A model generated the notes under the pieces. It was not told where the DNA came from and ran no database searches. It was given only the letters and a program-made list of their open reading frames with translations. Both the position numbers and the translations under genes were made by a program. From Pseudomonas silesiensis (GTDB lineage Bacteria; Pseudomonadota; Gammaproteobacteria; Pseudomonadales; Pseudomonadaceae), in assembly GCF_001661075.1 (NCBI RefSeq), contig NZ_CP014870.1, forward strand, positions 5,275,703 to 5,339,702: DNA of 64,000 nt, given 5' to 3'. Positions 51,550-61,298 of this stretch are shown piece by piece; position 1 is the first letter of the stretch, and every line of letters begins with the position of its first letter.

Positions 51550-52026
51550 CTACTTGGGATCGCGGTGTTCGAACTCGCCTTCGATCACGTCCGGTTCACG
51601 CCCCAGTGGCTGACGCGGGGCCGGACCGCCGCGGGGTTGCAGGTCATCGGCGAACGCACGCTGGCGGATCGCCTGCTCCTCGGCTCGCTGGCGCATCTTG
51701 TTGGCCAGCAACCGACGCGAGATCGGCAACAGCATGATCAAACCCAGCACGTCAGTGACGAAGCCCGGCAGGATCAACAGACCGCCGGCCAGGGCCAGCA
51801 TCAGGCCTTCGAGCATGGTCTGGGCCGGCAGCTCGCCGCGGTTCAGGCTTTCACGGGCACGCAGTGCAGTGGCCAGACCGGCGACACGCAGCACGAACAC
51901 GCCGAACATCGAGCCGAGAATGACCAGCAGCAGGGCCGGGAAAAACCCGATCGCCCCGCTCACCTTAACGAATACGAACAGCTCCAACACCGGAAACAGT
52001 ACAAAGAGCAATAAAAAAGGGCGCAT
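51550..52026 (-). CDS. fxsA: FxsA-family membrane protein
   Basis: Protein of 158 residues. Three to four hydrophobic segments occur in the first 100 residues (MRPFLLLFVLFPVLELFVFVKVSGAIG, ALLLVILGSMFGVFVLRVAG, GGLLILPGFVTDVLGLIMLLP), then a charged tail rich in Arg, Gln and Pro. FxsA overproduction relieves exclusion of phage T7 by the F plasmid in E. coli; the native role is unclear. GAGGAA fits the ATG at 52026 rather than the upstream TTG. It often neighbours groESL, as here. Confidence 0.88.
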   Translation of the reverse strand: MRPFLLLFVLFPVLELFVFVKVSGAIGFFPALLLVILGSMFGVFVLRVAGLATALRARESLNRGELPAQTMLEGLMLALAGGLLILPGFVTDVLGLIMLLPISRRLLANKMRQRAEEQAIRQRAFADDLQPRGGPAPRQPLGREPDVIEGEFEHRDPK

Positions 52027-52092
52027 CAAATGGTTCCTCAACGCAAGAATGCCTTGCCAGTCTTCCCTAGATGACGTCGCCGTTTCGTGAAT

Positions 52093-52824
52093 TCAAGCGT
52101 CGGCCACTGCATTTTTCGGCCAATGCTCGGCGTGAGCCAGGAAAACCAAGGCTTCCCGGACTTGTGTCGGCGTATTACACGGCGTCTGGAACGGCAGCCA
52201 GTACAGCCCCTGGCCGATGCGCAGGTGCATGCCTTCGGTGTCGATACCCGCCAGTTGCGCCGGTTCGGTCTTGGGCAGACCGGCCAGTTCGACGTAGTGG
52301 GCGATGGCCTTGGCGTGATCGGCATTCATGTGCTCGACCATGCTCACCTCGGCCTTGCCGGCGAACGGGTTGGCCAGGGTCAACTGGTCGACCCAGTGAA
52401 TAGCGCCGAAACCGCCGATGTAACGGTGACGCACAGGCTTGAGTACCCAGAAATCGAAATCGTGAGCCTTGTGGTAGCTCTGCGAATCCGGGAAATAACG
52501 ATAGTAACGGACAGCCGCGGCTTCGATCGCAGCCTCATCCTCGAGCTTTTCCGCTTCGGCGAGGTAGGTCAGGCGACCAACGGCTTGCACGTCTTCAGCC
52601 CCACGCTCGCCCACGAACAGTGAGCATTTTGGGTCTTTCTGCAGATTGTGGGTGTGCTGGGCGATACGGCTGATAAGGATCAGCGGCCAGCCCTGTTCAT
52701 CCAGACAGTACGGAACCACGGAGCCAAACGGGAAACCGGGCATCGCCTTGGAATGCGTCGAGAGCACTCCACGGTATTCCTTGAGAAGCAATTGTCGTGC
52801 ATTCTTGGCCGCTTCAACGCTCAA
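52093..52824 (-). CDS. HugZ-like haem-utilisation/pyridoxamine 5'-phosphate oxidase-fold protein
   Basis: Protein of 243 residues starting (M/L)[24 protein letters not shown]. An N-terminal split-barrel flavin/haem-binding domain ([44 protein letters not shown]) is followed by a C-terminal DUF2470 domain ([20 protein letters not shown]). HugZ relatives bind or degrade haem; flavin use is also possible. The start is TTG at 52824 with AAGGAG 8 nt upstream; the longer frame to 52923 has no ribosome site and no family similarity. Confidence 0.85.
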   Translation of the reverse strand: MSVEAAKNARQLLLKEYRGVLSTHSKAMPGFPFGSVVPYCLDEQGWPLILISRIAQHTHNLQKDPKCSLFVGERGAEDVQAVGRLTYLAEAEKLEDEAAIEAAAVRYYRYFPDSQSYHKAHDFDFWVLKPVRHRYIGGFGAIHWVDQLTLANPFAGKAEVSMVEHMNADHAKAIAHYVELAGLPKTEPAQLAGIDTEGMHLRIGQGLYWLPFQTPCNTPTQVREALVFLAHAEHWPKNAVADA

Positions 52825-52988
52825 TTTATGACTCCTTATATAGAATCCGTCAAAAAAAACGGACGGGCACCTGGGGTAAGTCCCAGCACGCCATCGGGCC
52901 GTTCTCATGTGCAACCAGGCCACATCAGGTGCAATTCGAGAGGGCCTCCAGGGAGGAAAACCACTCTGACTGCTATTGGGGCATACGA

Positions 52989-53747
52989 ATGCAACTCACT
53001 GACAAAGTAATCATTATCACGGGCGGTTGCCAGGGTTTAGGCCGCTCCATGGCCGAGTATTTCGCCGGCCTTGGCGCGAAGCTGGCGCTGGTGGACCTGA
53101 ACCAGGAAAAACTCGACGACGCCGTTGCCGCGTGCCAGGCCAAGGGCGTCGAAGCCCGCGCCTACTTGTGCAACGTCGCCAACGAAGAGCAGGTGACGCA
53201 CATGGTCGCCCGGGTGGCCGACGACTTTGGTGCGATCCATGGCTTGGTCAACAACGCCGGGATCCTGCGCGACGGTCTGTTGGTCAAGGTCAAGGACGGC
53301 GAGATGACCAGGATGAGCCTGGCTCAATGGCAGGCGGTCATCGATGTCAACCTGACCGGCGTGTTCCTGTGTACCCGGGAAGTCGCGGCGAAAATGATCG
53401 AGCTGAAGAATAGCGGCACGATCATCAATATTTCGTCGATCTCACGTGCCGGCAATGTCGGCCAGACCAATTACTCCGCCGCCAAGGCCGGGGTGGCTGC
53501 GGCGACCGTGACCTGGGCCAAGGAGCTGGCGCGTTATGGCATTCGCGTGGCGGGCATTGCACCGGGCTTTATCGAAACCGAAATGACCTTGAGCATGAAA
53601 CCGGAAGCGCTGGAGAAGATGACGTCAGGGATTCCGCTCAAGCGCATGGGCAAGCCTGACGAGATCGCTCATTCGGCGGCGTATATTTTCGAGAACGATT
53701 ACTACACCGGGCGGATTTTGGAGCTGGATGGCGGGATGCGCATTTAA
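52989..53747 (+). CDS. Short-chain dehydrogenase/reductase (FabG-like)
   Basis: Protein of 252 residues with the classical SDR layout: cofactor loop [15 protein letters not shown] (12-26), Asp for NAD(H) preference in [12 protein letters not shown] near 88, catalytic Ser in NISSISRAG and YxxxK in YSAAK, then PGFIETEM. It reduces a 3-oxoacyl or hydroxy substrate; the exact role is not set. The frame extends upstream to 52797, but [13 protein letters not shown] at 52989 starts the family. It is convergent with apbC, with a REPIN between. Confidence 0.88.
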   Translation: MQLTDKVIIITGGCQGLGRSMAEYFAGLGAKLALVDLNQEKLDDAVAACQAKGVEARAYLCNVANEEQVTHMVARVADDFGAIHGLVNNAGILRDGLLVKVKDGEMTRMSLAQWQAVIDVNLTGVFLCTREVAAKMIELKNSGTIINISSISRAGNVGQTNYSAAKAGVAAATVTWAKELARYGIRVAGIAPGFIETEMTLSMKPEALEKMTSGIPLKRMGKPDEIAHSAAYIFENDYYTGRILELDGGMRI

Positions 53748-53762
53748 GCAACACCCAAAACA

Positions 53763-53856
53763 ACTGTGGGAGCGAGCTTGCTCGCGATGAGGCCATAACA
53801 TTCACCATTGATGGTGACTGTTACACCGCTATCGCGAGCAAGCTCGCTCCCACAGG
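53763..53856. repeat. REPIN between convergent SDR and apbC genes
   Basis: CTGTGGGAGCGAGCTTGCTC and its complement ending GCTCCCACAG, with a spacer containing a further small palindrome (TTCACCATTGATGGTGA). Confidence 0.92.
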
Positions 53857-53878
53857 TTTCAGTGTTGATTGATAGATA

Positions 53879-54973
53879 TCAATCGTCGCTGATGGTGATG
53901 TTCGGCATCGCCGGCGATACCGCTTCCTGCAGCACGATCCGTGCGCCGACATGACGGGCCAGTTCCTGATACACCAGTGCAATCGGACTGTCCGGCTCGG
54001 CGATCACCGTTGGCTTGCCGCCATCGGCCTGCTCGCGGATGGCCATCGCCAGTGGCAACGAGGCCAACAGTTCGACGCCGTACTGGTTGGCCAGCTTCAC
54101 ACCACCGCCCTCCCCGAACAGATGCTCGGCATGTCCGCAGTTGGAGCAGATGTGCACGGCCATGTTTTCCACCACGCCCAGCACCGGGATGTTGACCTTG
54201 CGGAACATCTCCACACCCTTGCGCGCGTCGAGCAATGCCAGGTCCTGCGGCGTGGTCACGATTACCGCACCGGCCACCGGGACTTTCTGCGCCAGGGTCA
54301 GCTGGATGTCACCGGTGCCTGGCGGCATGTCGATGACCAGGTAATCCAGGTCGCCCCAGGCCGTTTGAGTGACCAGTTGCAACAACGCACCGGAGACCAT
54401 CGGCCCGCGCCAGACCATCGGCGTGTTGTCGTCGGTCAGGAACGCCATGGACATCACTTCGACGCCATGGGACTGGATCGGCACGAACCATTTCTGATCC
54501 TTGATCTGGGGTCGGGTGCCTTCGGGGATACCGAACATGATGCCCTGGCTCGGACCATAGATGTCCGCGTCGAGAATTCCGACCCTGGCGCCTTCGCGGG
54601 CCAGGGCCAGGGCCAGGTTGGCGGCGGTGGTGGATTTGCCCACGCCGCCCTTGCCGGACGCCACGGCCACCACGTTCTTGACGTTGGCCAGGCCCGGAAT
54701 CTGTGCCTGGGCCTTGTGCGCGGCGATCACGCTGGTGATGTCGACACGGGCAGTGGTCACGCCATCCAGGCCTTCGATGGCCATTTGCAGCATCTGTGCC
54801 CAGCCACTTTTGAACAGGCCGGCGGCATAACCCAACTCCAGCTGGACGCTGACGCGATCGCCCTGGATGTCGATATTGCGCACGCACCCGGCGCTGACCG
54901 GGTCCTGGTTCAGGTAAGGGTCGGTGTATTGGCGAAGGACGGCTTCCACCGCTGCGCGATTGACGGCGCTCAT
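53879..54973 (-). CDS. apbC: Iron-sulfur cluster carrier protein ApbC/Mrp
   Basis: Protein of 364 residues. An N-terminal MIP18-like (DUF59) domain (about 1-90) is followed by a deviant Walker A P-loop NTPase (VASGKGGVGKSTTA, near 103) and the CxxC motif ICSNCG (near 283) that binds a transferable 4Fe-4S cluster in the dimer. It delivers clusters to apoproteins; several Fe-S proteins are encoded nearby (Rnf, Nth). GGAG fits the ATG at 54973. It is divergent from metG, the conserved order in gamma-proteobacteria. Confidence 0.94.
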   Translation of the reverse strand: MSAVNRAAVEAVLRQYTDPYLNQDPVSAGCVRNIDIQGDRVSVQLELGYAAGLFKSGWAQMLQMAIEGLDGVTTARVDITSVIAAHKAQAQIPGLANVKNVVAVASGKGGVGKSTTAANLALALAREGARVGILDADIYGPSQGIMFGIPEGTRPQIKDQKWFVPIQSHGVEVMSMAFLTDDNTPMVWRGPMVSGALLQLVTQTAWGDLDYLVIDMPPGTGDIQLTLAQKVPVAGAVIVTTPQDLALLDARKGVEMFRKVNIPVLGVVENMAVHICSNCGHAEHLFGEGGGVKLANQYGVELLASLPLAMAIREQADGGKPTVIAEPDSPIALVYQELARHVGARIVLQEAVSPAMPNITISDD

Positions 54974-55060
54974 GGGCAACTCCGATAGCAAGACTGGAAA
55001 ATCAGGCGGGTATCGTACCTGTTCTGATGGTCTGGCGGGATGCCCAAACCGTCACGCTCT

Positions 55061-55246
55061 TTGTTGGAGCCGGCTTGCTGGCGAAGGCGCCCCTTTGTAG
55101 GAGCGAGCTTGCTCGCGATGGTCGTTAACGATAACGCGTGTTTGCTGGGTAAACGCGGCGCTCTTGATTCCATCGTCAGAACGCCGCCCGGAGCAAGCTC
55201 GCTCCTACAAAGGGCCCCTCCGCCGGCAAGCCCTGCTCCTGCAAGT
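55061..55246. repeat. Nested REPIN (one inside another)
   Basis: An outer pair (TGTTGGAGCCGGCTTGCTGG at 55063 and CCGCCGGCAAGCCCTGCTCCTG ending near 55243) is interrupted by an inner REPIN at about 55094-55210 (TTTGTAGGAGCGAGCTTGCTC to GAGCAAGCTCGCTCCTACAAA). The inner right arm has the variant CAGAACGCCGCCCGG segment. It fills the metG-apbC divergent gap. Confidence 0.8.
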
Positions 55247-55335
55247 TACATCCAATGAAACAGGCTCACGGGGTGAAAAATATCCGCCAGCGCTTTATAG
55301 TGGCCGACCTCCGTTTCATCAAGTAGCCGAGCCCC

Positions 55336-57387
55336 ATGTCCGAGCCACGCAAGATCCTCGTCACCAGCGCCCTGCCCTATGCCAATGGTTCGATCCATCT
55401 TGGCCACATGCTGGAATACATCCAGACCGATATGTGGGTGCGTTTCCAGAAGCACCGCGGCAATCAATGCATTTATGTCTGCGCCGACGACGCCCACGGT
55501 TCGGCCATCATGCTGCGCGCGGAAAAGGAAGGCATCACCCCGGAACAACTGATCGCCAACGTCCAGGCCGAACACAGCGCCGACTTTGCCGAGTTCCTGG
55601 TGGACTTCGACAACTTCCACTCCACTCACGCCGAAGAAAACCGTGAGCTGTCGAGCCAGATCTACCTGAAGCTGCGCGACGCCGGGCACATTGCCACGCG
55701 CTCGATCACTCAGTACTTCGACCCGGAAAAGAAAATGTTCCTGGCCGACCGCTTCATCAAGGGCACCTGCCCGAAATGCGGCACCGAAGACCAATACGGC
55801 GACAACTGCGAAAAATGCGGTGCGACCTACGCGCCGACCGACCTGAAGGATCCGAAGTCGGCCATCTCCGGCGCCACCCCGGTGCTCAAGGATTCCCAGC
55901 ACTTCTTCTTCAAGCTGCCGGACTTCCAGGAAATGCTGCAAGCCTGGACCCGCAGCGGCACCCTGCAAGACGCCGTGGCCAACAAGATCGCCGAATGGCT
56001 CGATGCCGGCCTGCAACAATGGGACATTTCCCGTGATGCGCCGTACTTCGGTTTCGAGATCCCAGGTGAGCCGGGCAAGTACTTCTACGTCTGGCTGGAC
56101 GCGCCGATCGGCTACATGGCCAGCTTCAAGAACCTCTGCGACCGCACGCCGGAGCTGGATTTCGACGCGTTCTGGAACAAGGACTCCACCGCCGAGCTGT
56201 ACCATTTCATCGGCAAGGACATCGTCAATTTCCACGCGCTGTTCTGGCCAGCCATGCTCGAAGGTGCGGGTTTGCGCAAACCGACCGGCATCAACGTGCA
56301 CGGCTACCTGACGGTCAACGGTCAGAAAATGTCCAAGTCCCGGGGCACCTTCATCAAGGCCCGGACCTACCTCGATCACCTGTCGCCGGAATACCTGCGC
56401 TACTACTACGCGGCCAAGCTCGGCCGTGGCGTCGACGATCTGGACCTGAACCTCGAAGACTTCGTGCAGAAGGTCAACTCCGACCTGGTCGGCAAGGTCG
56501 TCAACATCGCCAGCCGTTGCGCCGGTTTCATCCACAAAGGCAATGCCGGCGTGCTGGTGGAAGGCAATGCCGCACCGGAGCTGACCGAAGCGTTCCTCGC
56601 CGCTGCGCCAAGCATCTGCGACGCCTATGAGGCTCGCGACTTCGCCCGTGCCATGCGCGAGATCATGGGCCTGGCCGACCGCGCCAACGCCTGGATCGCC
56701 GACAAGGCGCCGTGGTCGCTGAACAAGCAGGAAGGCAAGCAGGACGAAGTCCAGGCCATCTGCGCCCTGGGCATCAATCTGTTCCGCCAGCTGGTGATCT
56801 TCCTCAAGCCGGTATTGCCGCTGCTGGCCGCCGATGCCGAGGCGTTCCTCAACGTCGCGCCGCTGACCTGGAACGACCACGCGACCTTGCTCAGCAACCA
56901 TCAGCTGAACGAGTTCAAGCCGTTGATGACCCGTATCGATCCGGTAAAAGTGCAAGCCATGACCGACGCTTCGAAGGAAGACCTGACCGCCAGCCAGACC
57001 GACACCGGCGATGCGGCACCTGCCGGCAACGGCGAACTGGCCAAGGATCCGCTGTCGCCGGAAATCGAGTTCGATGCCTTTGCCGCGGTCGACCTGCGCG
57101 TCGCCCTGATCGTCAAGGCCGAACACGTGGAAGGTGCTGACAAGCTGCTGCGCCTGACCCTGGACATCGGTGACGAGCAACGCAACGTGTTCTCCGGGAT
57201 CAAGAGCGCTTACCCGGATCCGTCGAAGCTGGATGGTCGCCTGACCATGATGATCGCCAACCTCAAGCCACGGAAAATGAAGTTCGGCATCTCCGAAGGC
57301 ATGGTGATGGCCGCCGGTCCTGGCGGTGAAGAAATCTATCTGCTCAGTCCTGACAGCGGTGCCAAGCCGGGCCAGCGCATCAAGTAA
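55336..57387 (+). CDS. metG: Methionyl-tRNA synthetase
   Basis: Protein of 683 residues. Class I core: HIGH-type motif HLGH ([14 protein letters not shown]), zinc-knuckle cysteines in [18 protein letters not shown] (about 145-163), KMSKS motif at KMSKSRGTF near 333, anticodon-binding helices, and a C-terminal EMAP-like tRNA-binding domain ([24 protein letters not shown]...). It charges both initiator and elongator tRNA-Met. Length and domains are complete; a linker of about 25 residues precedes the C-terminal domain. A hairpin terminator follows. Confidence 0.98.
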   Translation: MSEPRKILVTSALPYANGSIHLGHMLEYIQTDMWVRFQKHRGNQCIYVCADDAHGSAIMLRAEKEGITPEQLIANVQAEHSADFAEFLVDFDNFHSTHAEENRELSSQIYLKLRDAGHIATRSITQYFDPEKKMFLADRFIKGTCPKCGTEDQYGDNCEKCGATYAPTDLKDPKSAISGATPVLKDSQHFFFKLPDFQEMLQAWTRSGTLQDAVANKIAEWLDAGLQQWDISRDAPYFGFEIPGEPGKYFYVWLDAPIGYMASFKNLCDRTPELDFDAFWNKDSTAELYHFIGKDIVNFHALFWPAMLEGAGLRKPTGINVHGYLTVNGQKMSKSRGTFIKARTYLDHLSPEYLRYYYAAKLGRGVDDLDLNLEDFVQKVNSDLVGKVVNIASRCAGFIHKGNAGVLVEGNAAPELTEAFLAAAPSICDAYEARDFARAMREIMGLADRANAWIADKAPWSLNKQEGKQDEVQAICALGINLFRQLVIFLKPVLPLLAADAEAFLNVAPLTWNDHATLLSNHQLNEFKPLMTRIDPVKVQAMTDASKEDLTASQTDTGDAAPAGNGELAKDPLSPEIEFDAFAAVDLRVALIVKAEHVEGADKLLRLTLDIGDEQRNVFSGIKSAYPDPSKLDGRLTMMIANLKPRKMKFGISEGMVMAAGPGGEEIYLLSPDSGAKPGQRIK

Positions 57388-57404
57388 GGTTCTGCTGTAA
57401 ATCG

Positions 57405-57440
57405 ATCCCACAGTCGTGCCTGGCGCGCCTGTGGGATTTT
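57405..57440 (+). terminator. Terminator after metG
   Basis: ATCCCACAG (57405-57413) pairs with CTGTGGGAT (57429-57437) and runs into TTTT. The arms resemble REP ends, so it may have been recruited from one. Confidence 0.75.
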
Positions 57441-57529
57441 CATGTCTGGCCCACCCTTCGTCCTTGCCGGATAATGCCTAACCTTGTTAGACAGCTCCAT
57501 TGGAAAGCCCCGTTCTTACCGGCACGATC

Positions 57530-58099
57530 ATGACCGAGATACTGCTTACGCTTATCAGCGCCGCCCTGATCAACAACCTCGTGTTGCACTGGCCCCTGGG
57601 CGTCGATCCGCTGCTGGGCACCGAGCGCCGCCAGGTGCATGCGCTGGGTATTGCGACGACGAGCCTGATGCTGATTGTCGGCATGGCGAGCTACGCGCTT
57701 TACCACGGGTTGCTGGTTCCTTTTGGGCTGACGCCGCTGCGCCTGTTCGTGTTTCTGCCATTGAGCGTGCTGTTGATCGCACCCTTGTTGAAGTTGCTTG
57801 CCCGGTTGCTTAAGAAGCTTTCGTTCGAAGGCCTCTGGCCGCTGCTGCTGGGCAACGCCGGCGTGCTCGGCCTGGCGCTGATCAATGTTCAGAACGACAA
57901 GGGATTCTTCCACACCACGGCGGTGAGCCTGGGTGCCGGGTTGGGTTTCTGGCTGGTACTGAGCCTGTTCAGCGACTTGCGCCAGCGCACTCTTGATAAC
58001 GATGTCCCCCTGCCCTTTCGCGGCCTGCCGATCGATCTGATCGGCGCCGGTCTGATCGCAGTGGCTTTTCTCGGATTCAGCGGGCTGATCAAAACATGA
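57530..58099 (+). CDS. rnfA: RnfA-like subunit lacking both Fe-S cysteines
   Basis: Protein of 189 residues with about six helices, aligning end to end with E. coli Rsx[17 protein letters not shown] against the usual VLVNNFVLVKFLG, and [16 protein letters not shown] near the C-terminus. At Cys26 of RsxA (LGLCPFMG) it has Asp26 (LGVDPLLG), and at the second cysteine (TTNCAVLGVAL) it has Ala110 ([11 protein letters not shown]). Both ligands of the intramembrane [2Fe-2S] cluster that this subunit contributes are thus gone. First gene of the operon; the stop overlaps the rnfB start (ATGA). Confidence 0.88.
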   Translation: MTEILLTLISAALINNLVLHWPLGVDPLLGTERRQVHALGIATTSLMLIVGMASYALYHGLLVPFGLTPLRLFVFLPLSVLLIAPLLKLLARLLKKLSFEGLWPLLLGNAGVLGLALINVQNDKGFFHTTAVSLGAGLGFWLVLSLFSDLRQRTLDNDVPLPFRGLPIDLIGAGLIAVAFLGFSGLIKT

Positions 58100-59106
58100 G
58101 TCTGATTCAACGCATCGACGCCCTCCTGCCGCAGACCCAATGTGGCAAGTGCGGCCATCCTGGATGCAAGCCCTACGCCGAAGGCATCGCCAGCGGTGAG
58201 CCGATCAACAAGTGTCCGCCGGGCGGCAGCGAAACCATCGCGGCCCTGGCTGAACTGCTGAAGGTGCCGGTGCTGGAGCTGGACGTGAGTCGCGGTGCGG
58301 CGCCCGCGCAAATCGCCTTTATCCGCGAAGCCGAGTGCATCGGCTGCACCAAATGCATCCAGGCGTGCCCGGTGGACGCCATCGTCGGCGCAGCAAAGCT
58401 GATGCACACCGTCATCGTCGATGAATGCACCGGTTGCGACCTCTGCGTAGCGCCCTGCCCGGTGGATTGCATCGAGATGCGACCACTGCCGCTGTCTACG
58501 GTAGTGCCGGTGGTCGGCGGCCTGGCGTTCAGTCTTGAACAGCAACAAGCTCGTGCCGCCAAACGCAATCACGCACGGCGCCGGTTCGAACGGCGCAACG
58601 ACCGCCTGCGTCGTGAAGAAGAACACAAACTCGCCGAGCGCCAGGCCCGGGCGCTACGCGCCGCGTCGCAGCACAGTGACGCGGCGCTCGACCCGGTGCA
58701 GGCAGCCCTTGAGCGCGTGCGCGCGCAAAAGGCCGCCAATGCCGATGCGGCGTTGAAAAAGGCGAAGATCGATCTGGCGATGAGCCGTGCGCAACTGAAC
58801 AAATCACTCAAGGCTTTCGGGCATCCGCCGACGTTCGAGCAGCAATCGCAACTGATCGTGTTGCAACAGCAGTTCGAAGCAGCCGAGCAGGCTTTGGTCA
58901 AACTGGAAAGCAGTGCGCCAGCAGTTCCGGCGCCTGCTGCCCCGATGAAACATGCAGATCTGAATCGGGCCAAGATCCAGTTGGCCATGCGCCGCGCCGA
59001 ACTCAAGAAAGCTCAAGCCAGCGAAGCTCCAGCCGAACACATTGCCGCACTGGAGCGTGCTGTCACTGAAGCCGAGCATCAGGTGGACGCCCATGCCACT
59101 GCCTGA
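58096..59106 (+). CDS. rnfB: RnfB-like ferredoxin subunit, anchorless, with long charged tail
   Basis: Protein of 336 residues against about 190 in RsxB. The usual N-terminal membrane helix is absent: it starts directly at [20 protein letters not shown]. The 4Fe-4S domain (Cys16, 19, 24, 40) and two further clusters ([12 protein letters not shown] and [12 protein letters not shown]) are intact. After about residue 135 comes a tail of about 200 residues rich in Arg, Lys, Ala, Gln and Glu, predicted helical, with internal copies of [16 protein letters not shown] and [16 protein letters not shown]. Such helical repeats normally belong to RnfC C-termini. No rnfC follows. It overlaps rnfA by 4 nt and rnfD by 14 nt. 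Confidence 0.88.
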   Translation: MSLIQRIDALLPQTQCGKCGHPGCKPYAEGIASGEPINKCPPGGSETIAALAELLKVPVLELDVSRGAAPAQIAFIREAECIGCTKCIQACPVDAIVGAAKLMHTVIVDECTGCDLCVAPCPVDCIEMRPLPLSTVVPVVGGLAFSLEQQQARAAKRNHARRRFERRNDRLRREEEHKLAERQARALRAASQHSDAALDPVQAALERVRAQKAANADAALKKAKIDLAMSRAQLNKSLKAFGHPPTFEQQSQLIVLQQQFEAAEQALVKLESSAPAVPAPAAPMKHADLNRAKIQLAMRRAELKKAQASEAPAEHIAALERAVTEAEHQVDAHATA

Positions 59107-60085
59107 ATCGGTCGACGAACGCCTTCAGCAGGCCATGAAACAGGTATTGCTGGCCACAGTGCCGGGGCTGCTGGTGTTGTTCTGGTGGTATGGCTGGGGC
59201 GTCTTGATCAACCTGATTCTGACGGGTGTGACCGCACTGACGGTTGAAGCGCTGGTGTTGCAGCTGCGCAAGCGCCCCATCCAGCCAACCTTGAGCGATG
59301 GCAGCGCCCTGGTTAGTGCCACGCTGCTGGCACTGGCGTTGCCCCCTTATTGCCCATGGTGGCTGACGGTCAGTGCTGCCGCTTTCGCGCTGTTGTTCGG
59401 CAAGCACTTGTATGGCGGCGTCGGCAAGAACCCTTTCAACCCGGCCATGCTCGGTTTTGCCATGGTGATGGTGACCTTTCCCCAACAGATGACCCACTGG
59501 CCGTCATCCCATGGCATGGACCTGCTCGGTGGTTTGCAGCAGGTGTTCGGGTTCAGTCTCGACCAGACGCCGGATGCCTGGGCTCAAGCCACGGCGCTGG
59601 ACAGCCTGCGGATCAACAACAGCCTGACCATGGACGAACTCTTCGCCGGCAACCCGGCGTTCGGCCAGTTCGGCGGGCGCGGTATGGAATGGGTCAACCT
59701 GGCCTTTTTGGCGGGCGGCGCGTTTCTGCTGCAACGACAGGTATTCAGCTGGCATGCGCCGGTCGGCATGCTGGCCAGCCTGTTTATCATCAGCCTTCTG
59801 TGCTGGAACGGCTCCGGCTCCGATTCCAATGGCTCACCCCTGTTTCATCTGCTGACCGGTGCGACCATGCTGGGTGCATTTTTCATCGTCACTGAACCGG
59901 TGTCCGGCGCAAAAAGTCCCGTCGCCAAGCTGCTGTTCGGCGCGGGCGCGGGATTGCTGACGTATGTGATTCGCACATGGGGTGGCTATCCGGACGGCGT
60001 GGCCTTTGCCGTACTGCTGATGAATCTCTGTGTACCGACCCTGGAGCGGTACAGCGCCTCCAGGCAGGAGCGGGCTGCGTCATGA
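59093..60085 (+). CDS. rnfD: RnfD-like membrane subunit
   Basis: Protein of 330 residues with about nine helices; [21 protein letters not shown] is the RnfD/NqrB signature. The flavinylation region reads [13 protein letters not shown]: the threonine that carries covalent FMN in homologues (Thr167) is kept, while the flanking Ser-Gly is Ala-Gln. A C-terminal TGAT...[13 protein letters not shown] block is present. The start [11 protein letters not shown] lies 14 nt inside rnfB, so translation is coupled. The gene normally follows rnfC, which is missing here. Confidence 0.88.
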   Translation: MPLPESVDERLQQAMKQVLLATVPGLLVLFWWYGWGVLINLILTGVTALTVEALVLQLRKRPIQPTLSDGSALVSATLLALALPPYCPWWLTVSAAAFALLFGKHLYGGVGKNPFNPAMLGFAMVMVTFPQQMTHWPSSHGMDLLGGLQQVFGFSLDQTPDAWAQATALDSLRINNSLTMDELFAGNPAFGQFGGRGMEWVNLAFLAGGAFLLQRQVFSWHAPVGMLASLFIISLLCWNGSGSDSNGSPLFHLLTGATMLGAFFIVTEPVSGAKSPVAKLLFGAGAGLLTYVIRTWGGYPDGVAFAVLLMNLCVPTLERYSASRQERAAS

Positions 60086-60693
60086 ATCGTGCGCCTGGCG
60101 TGGTGATCCTGGTGTTGCTGACGGGTCTTGGGATCGGCGCGACATACTTCGTGCAGCACATCAGTGCGCCGCGCATTGCCGCCGAACAGCGCTTGATCGA
60201 CAGCCGCAACCTGCTCGACCTGCTTCCCCCCGACAGCTACGACAATCAGCCTCTGGAACAGCCACTGGGCCTGGCCGGCATTGTCTTGCCCAGCAGCACA
60301 CTGCTGGGTGGCTACCGGGTGACCAAGTCGGGCCAACCCAGCGCCGTATTGCTGCGCAGCCAGACCCTGGGTTATGAAGGTTCGATCGAGCTGCTGATCG
60401 CCATCGGCGCAAATGGCCGGTTGCTGGGCGTCAAAACCCTCAGACAATCGGAAACGCCGGGGTTGGGTGGCAGGATTGCCGACTGGCCAAACGCCTGGCT
60501 TCAGGTCTTTGCCGGCAAATCGCGAGCCGAACCCGGCGATGCAGGCTGGGCCCTGAAAAAAGATCAGGGAGCATTCGATCAGATCGCGGGCGCGACCATC
60601 ACTTCAAGAGCGGTGATCCACGCCATTCATGACGCGTTGAGCTACTTCGATGAACACTCGCAACAGCTGATCGGGAGCAGTGCCCATGAATAA
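60082..60693 (+). CDS. rnfG: RnfG-like FMN-binding subunit
   Basis: Protein of 203 residues. One N-terminal helix (VVILVLLTGLGIGATYFV) is followed by a periplasmic FMN-binding domain with ETPGLGGRIADWPNAWLQVF and the flavinylation motif DQIAGATITSRAV (Thr172-Thr174), as in RsxG. It should carry covalent FMN on the periplasmic face, given an ApbE transferase elsewhere. It overlaps rnfD by 4 nt (ATGA) and rnfE by 8 nt. Confidence 0.9.
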   Translation: MNRAPGVVILVLLTGLGIGATYFVQHISAPRIAAEQRLIDSRNLLDLLPPDSYDNQPLEQPLGLAGIVLPSSTLLGGYRVTKSGQPSAVLLRSQTLGYEGSIELLIAIGANGRLLGVKTLRQSETPGLGGRIADWPNAWLQVFAGKSRAEPGDAGWALKKDQGAFDQIAGATITSRAVIHAIHDALSYFDEHSQQLIGSSAHE

Positions 60694-61273
60694 CTCATCG
60701 ACGCTGCAAAATTCGCTGATGCTGGCACCCCTGATCGGCGCGACGGACTCACTGATGAAGGCGCTGGGCCTGTGGCTGATGTTCATCGTGGTGAGCAGTG
60801 TCTTTGGCCTGTGCATGGCCGCCTTGCGCGCTCGACTGATGCCCGCGGCACAGGTAGTGGCTGGCGTCGTGCTGGCGGCAACGCTGACCAGTTGCGCCGA
60901 ACTCGGCGCGCAGGCCTGGTCGCTTCAATGGCATCAACATATGGGGATCTATGCAGGATTGATCGCCCTGCAATGCGTCGTCATGGACCAAACCGGTTTT
61001 TTCCAGCGTACAGGCCCTGATCGCCTGCGCCTGTGCGCCCTGTTCGGCGCGTTGTTAACGGGTATGGGCCTGCTGCGAGAGCTGATCGGCAGCGGCACAC
61101 TGGGCAACCACCTGCCCTGGCTGGCTGGCGCCACATCACCGGACTGGCAAGGCTGGGTCCTGACCGCCGACGGTGGCATGCGCCTGGCTATCCTGGCGCC
61201 CGGCGGGTTCATTCTGCTCGGGCTGCTGCTCGCCGCCTGGCAGGCCTGGGCGCGCCCGACGCCTTCACACTGA
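60686..61273 (+). CDS. rnfE: RnfE-like subunit with one of two Fe-S cysteines lost
   Basis: Protein of 195 residues, shorter than the usual 220-235, with about six helices. Alignment to E. coli RsxE puts APLIGATDSLMKALG against CPLLAVTSTATNALG, so the first cluster cysteine is Ala14. The second is kept as Cys97 (LIALQCVVMD against VTNCIVVG). LRELIGSGTL and APGGFILLGLLLA match the C-terminal half. A GTG at 60680 is in frame; the ATG at 60686 with GGGAGC is preferred. The nth gene follows 25 bp later. Confidence 0.85.
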   Translation: MNNSSTLQNSLMLAPLIGATDSLMKALGLWLMFIVVSSVFGLCMAALRARLMPAAQVVAGVVLAATLTSCAELGAQAWSLQWHQHMGIYAGLIALQCVVMDQTGFFQRTGPDRLRLCALFGALLTGMGLLRELIGSGTLGNHLPWLAGATSPDWQGWVLTADGGMRLAILAPGGFILLGLLLAAWQAWARPTPSH

Positions 61274-61298
61274 CTGTCCTCGAGGAAACTCACTGCCC

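Noticed and set aside
55246..57411. Minus-strand open frame of over 700 codons opposite metG
   Set aside because: Antisense shadow of metG, no start context and no family features.
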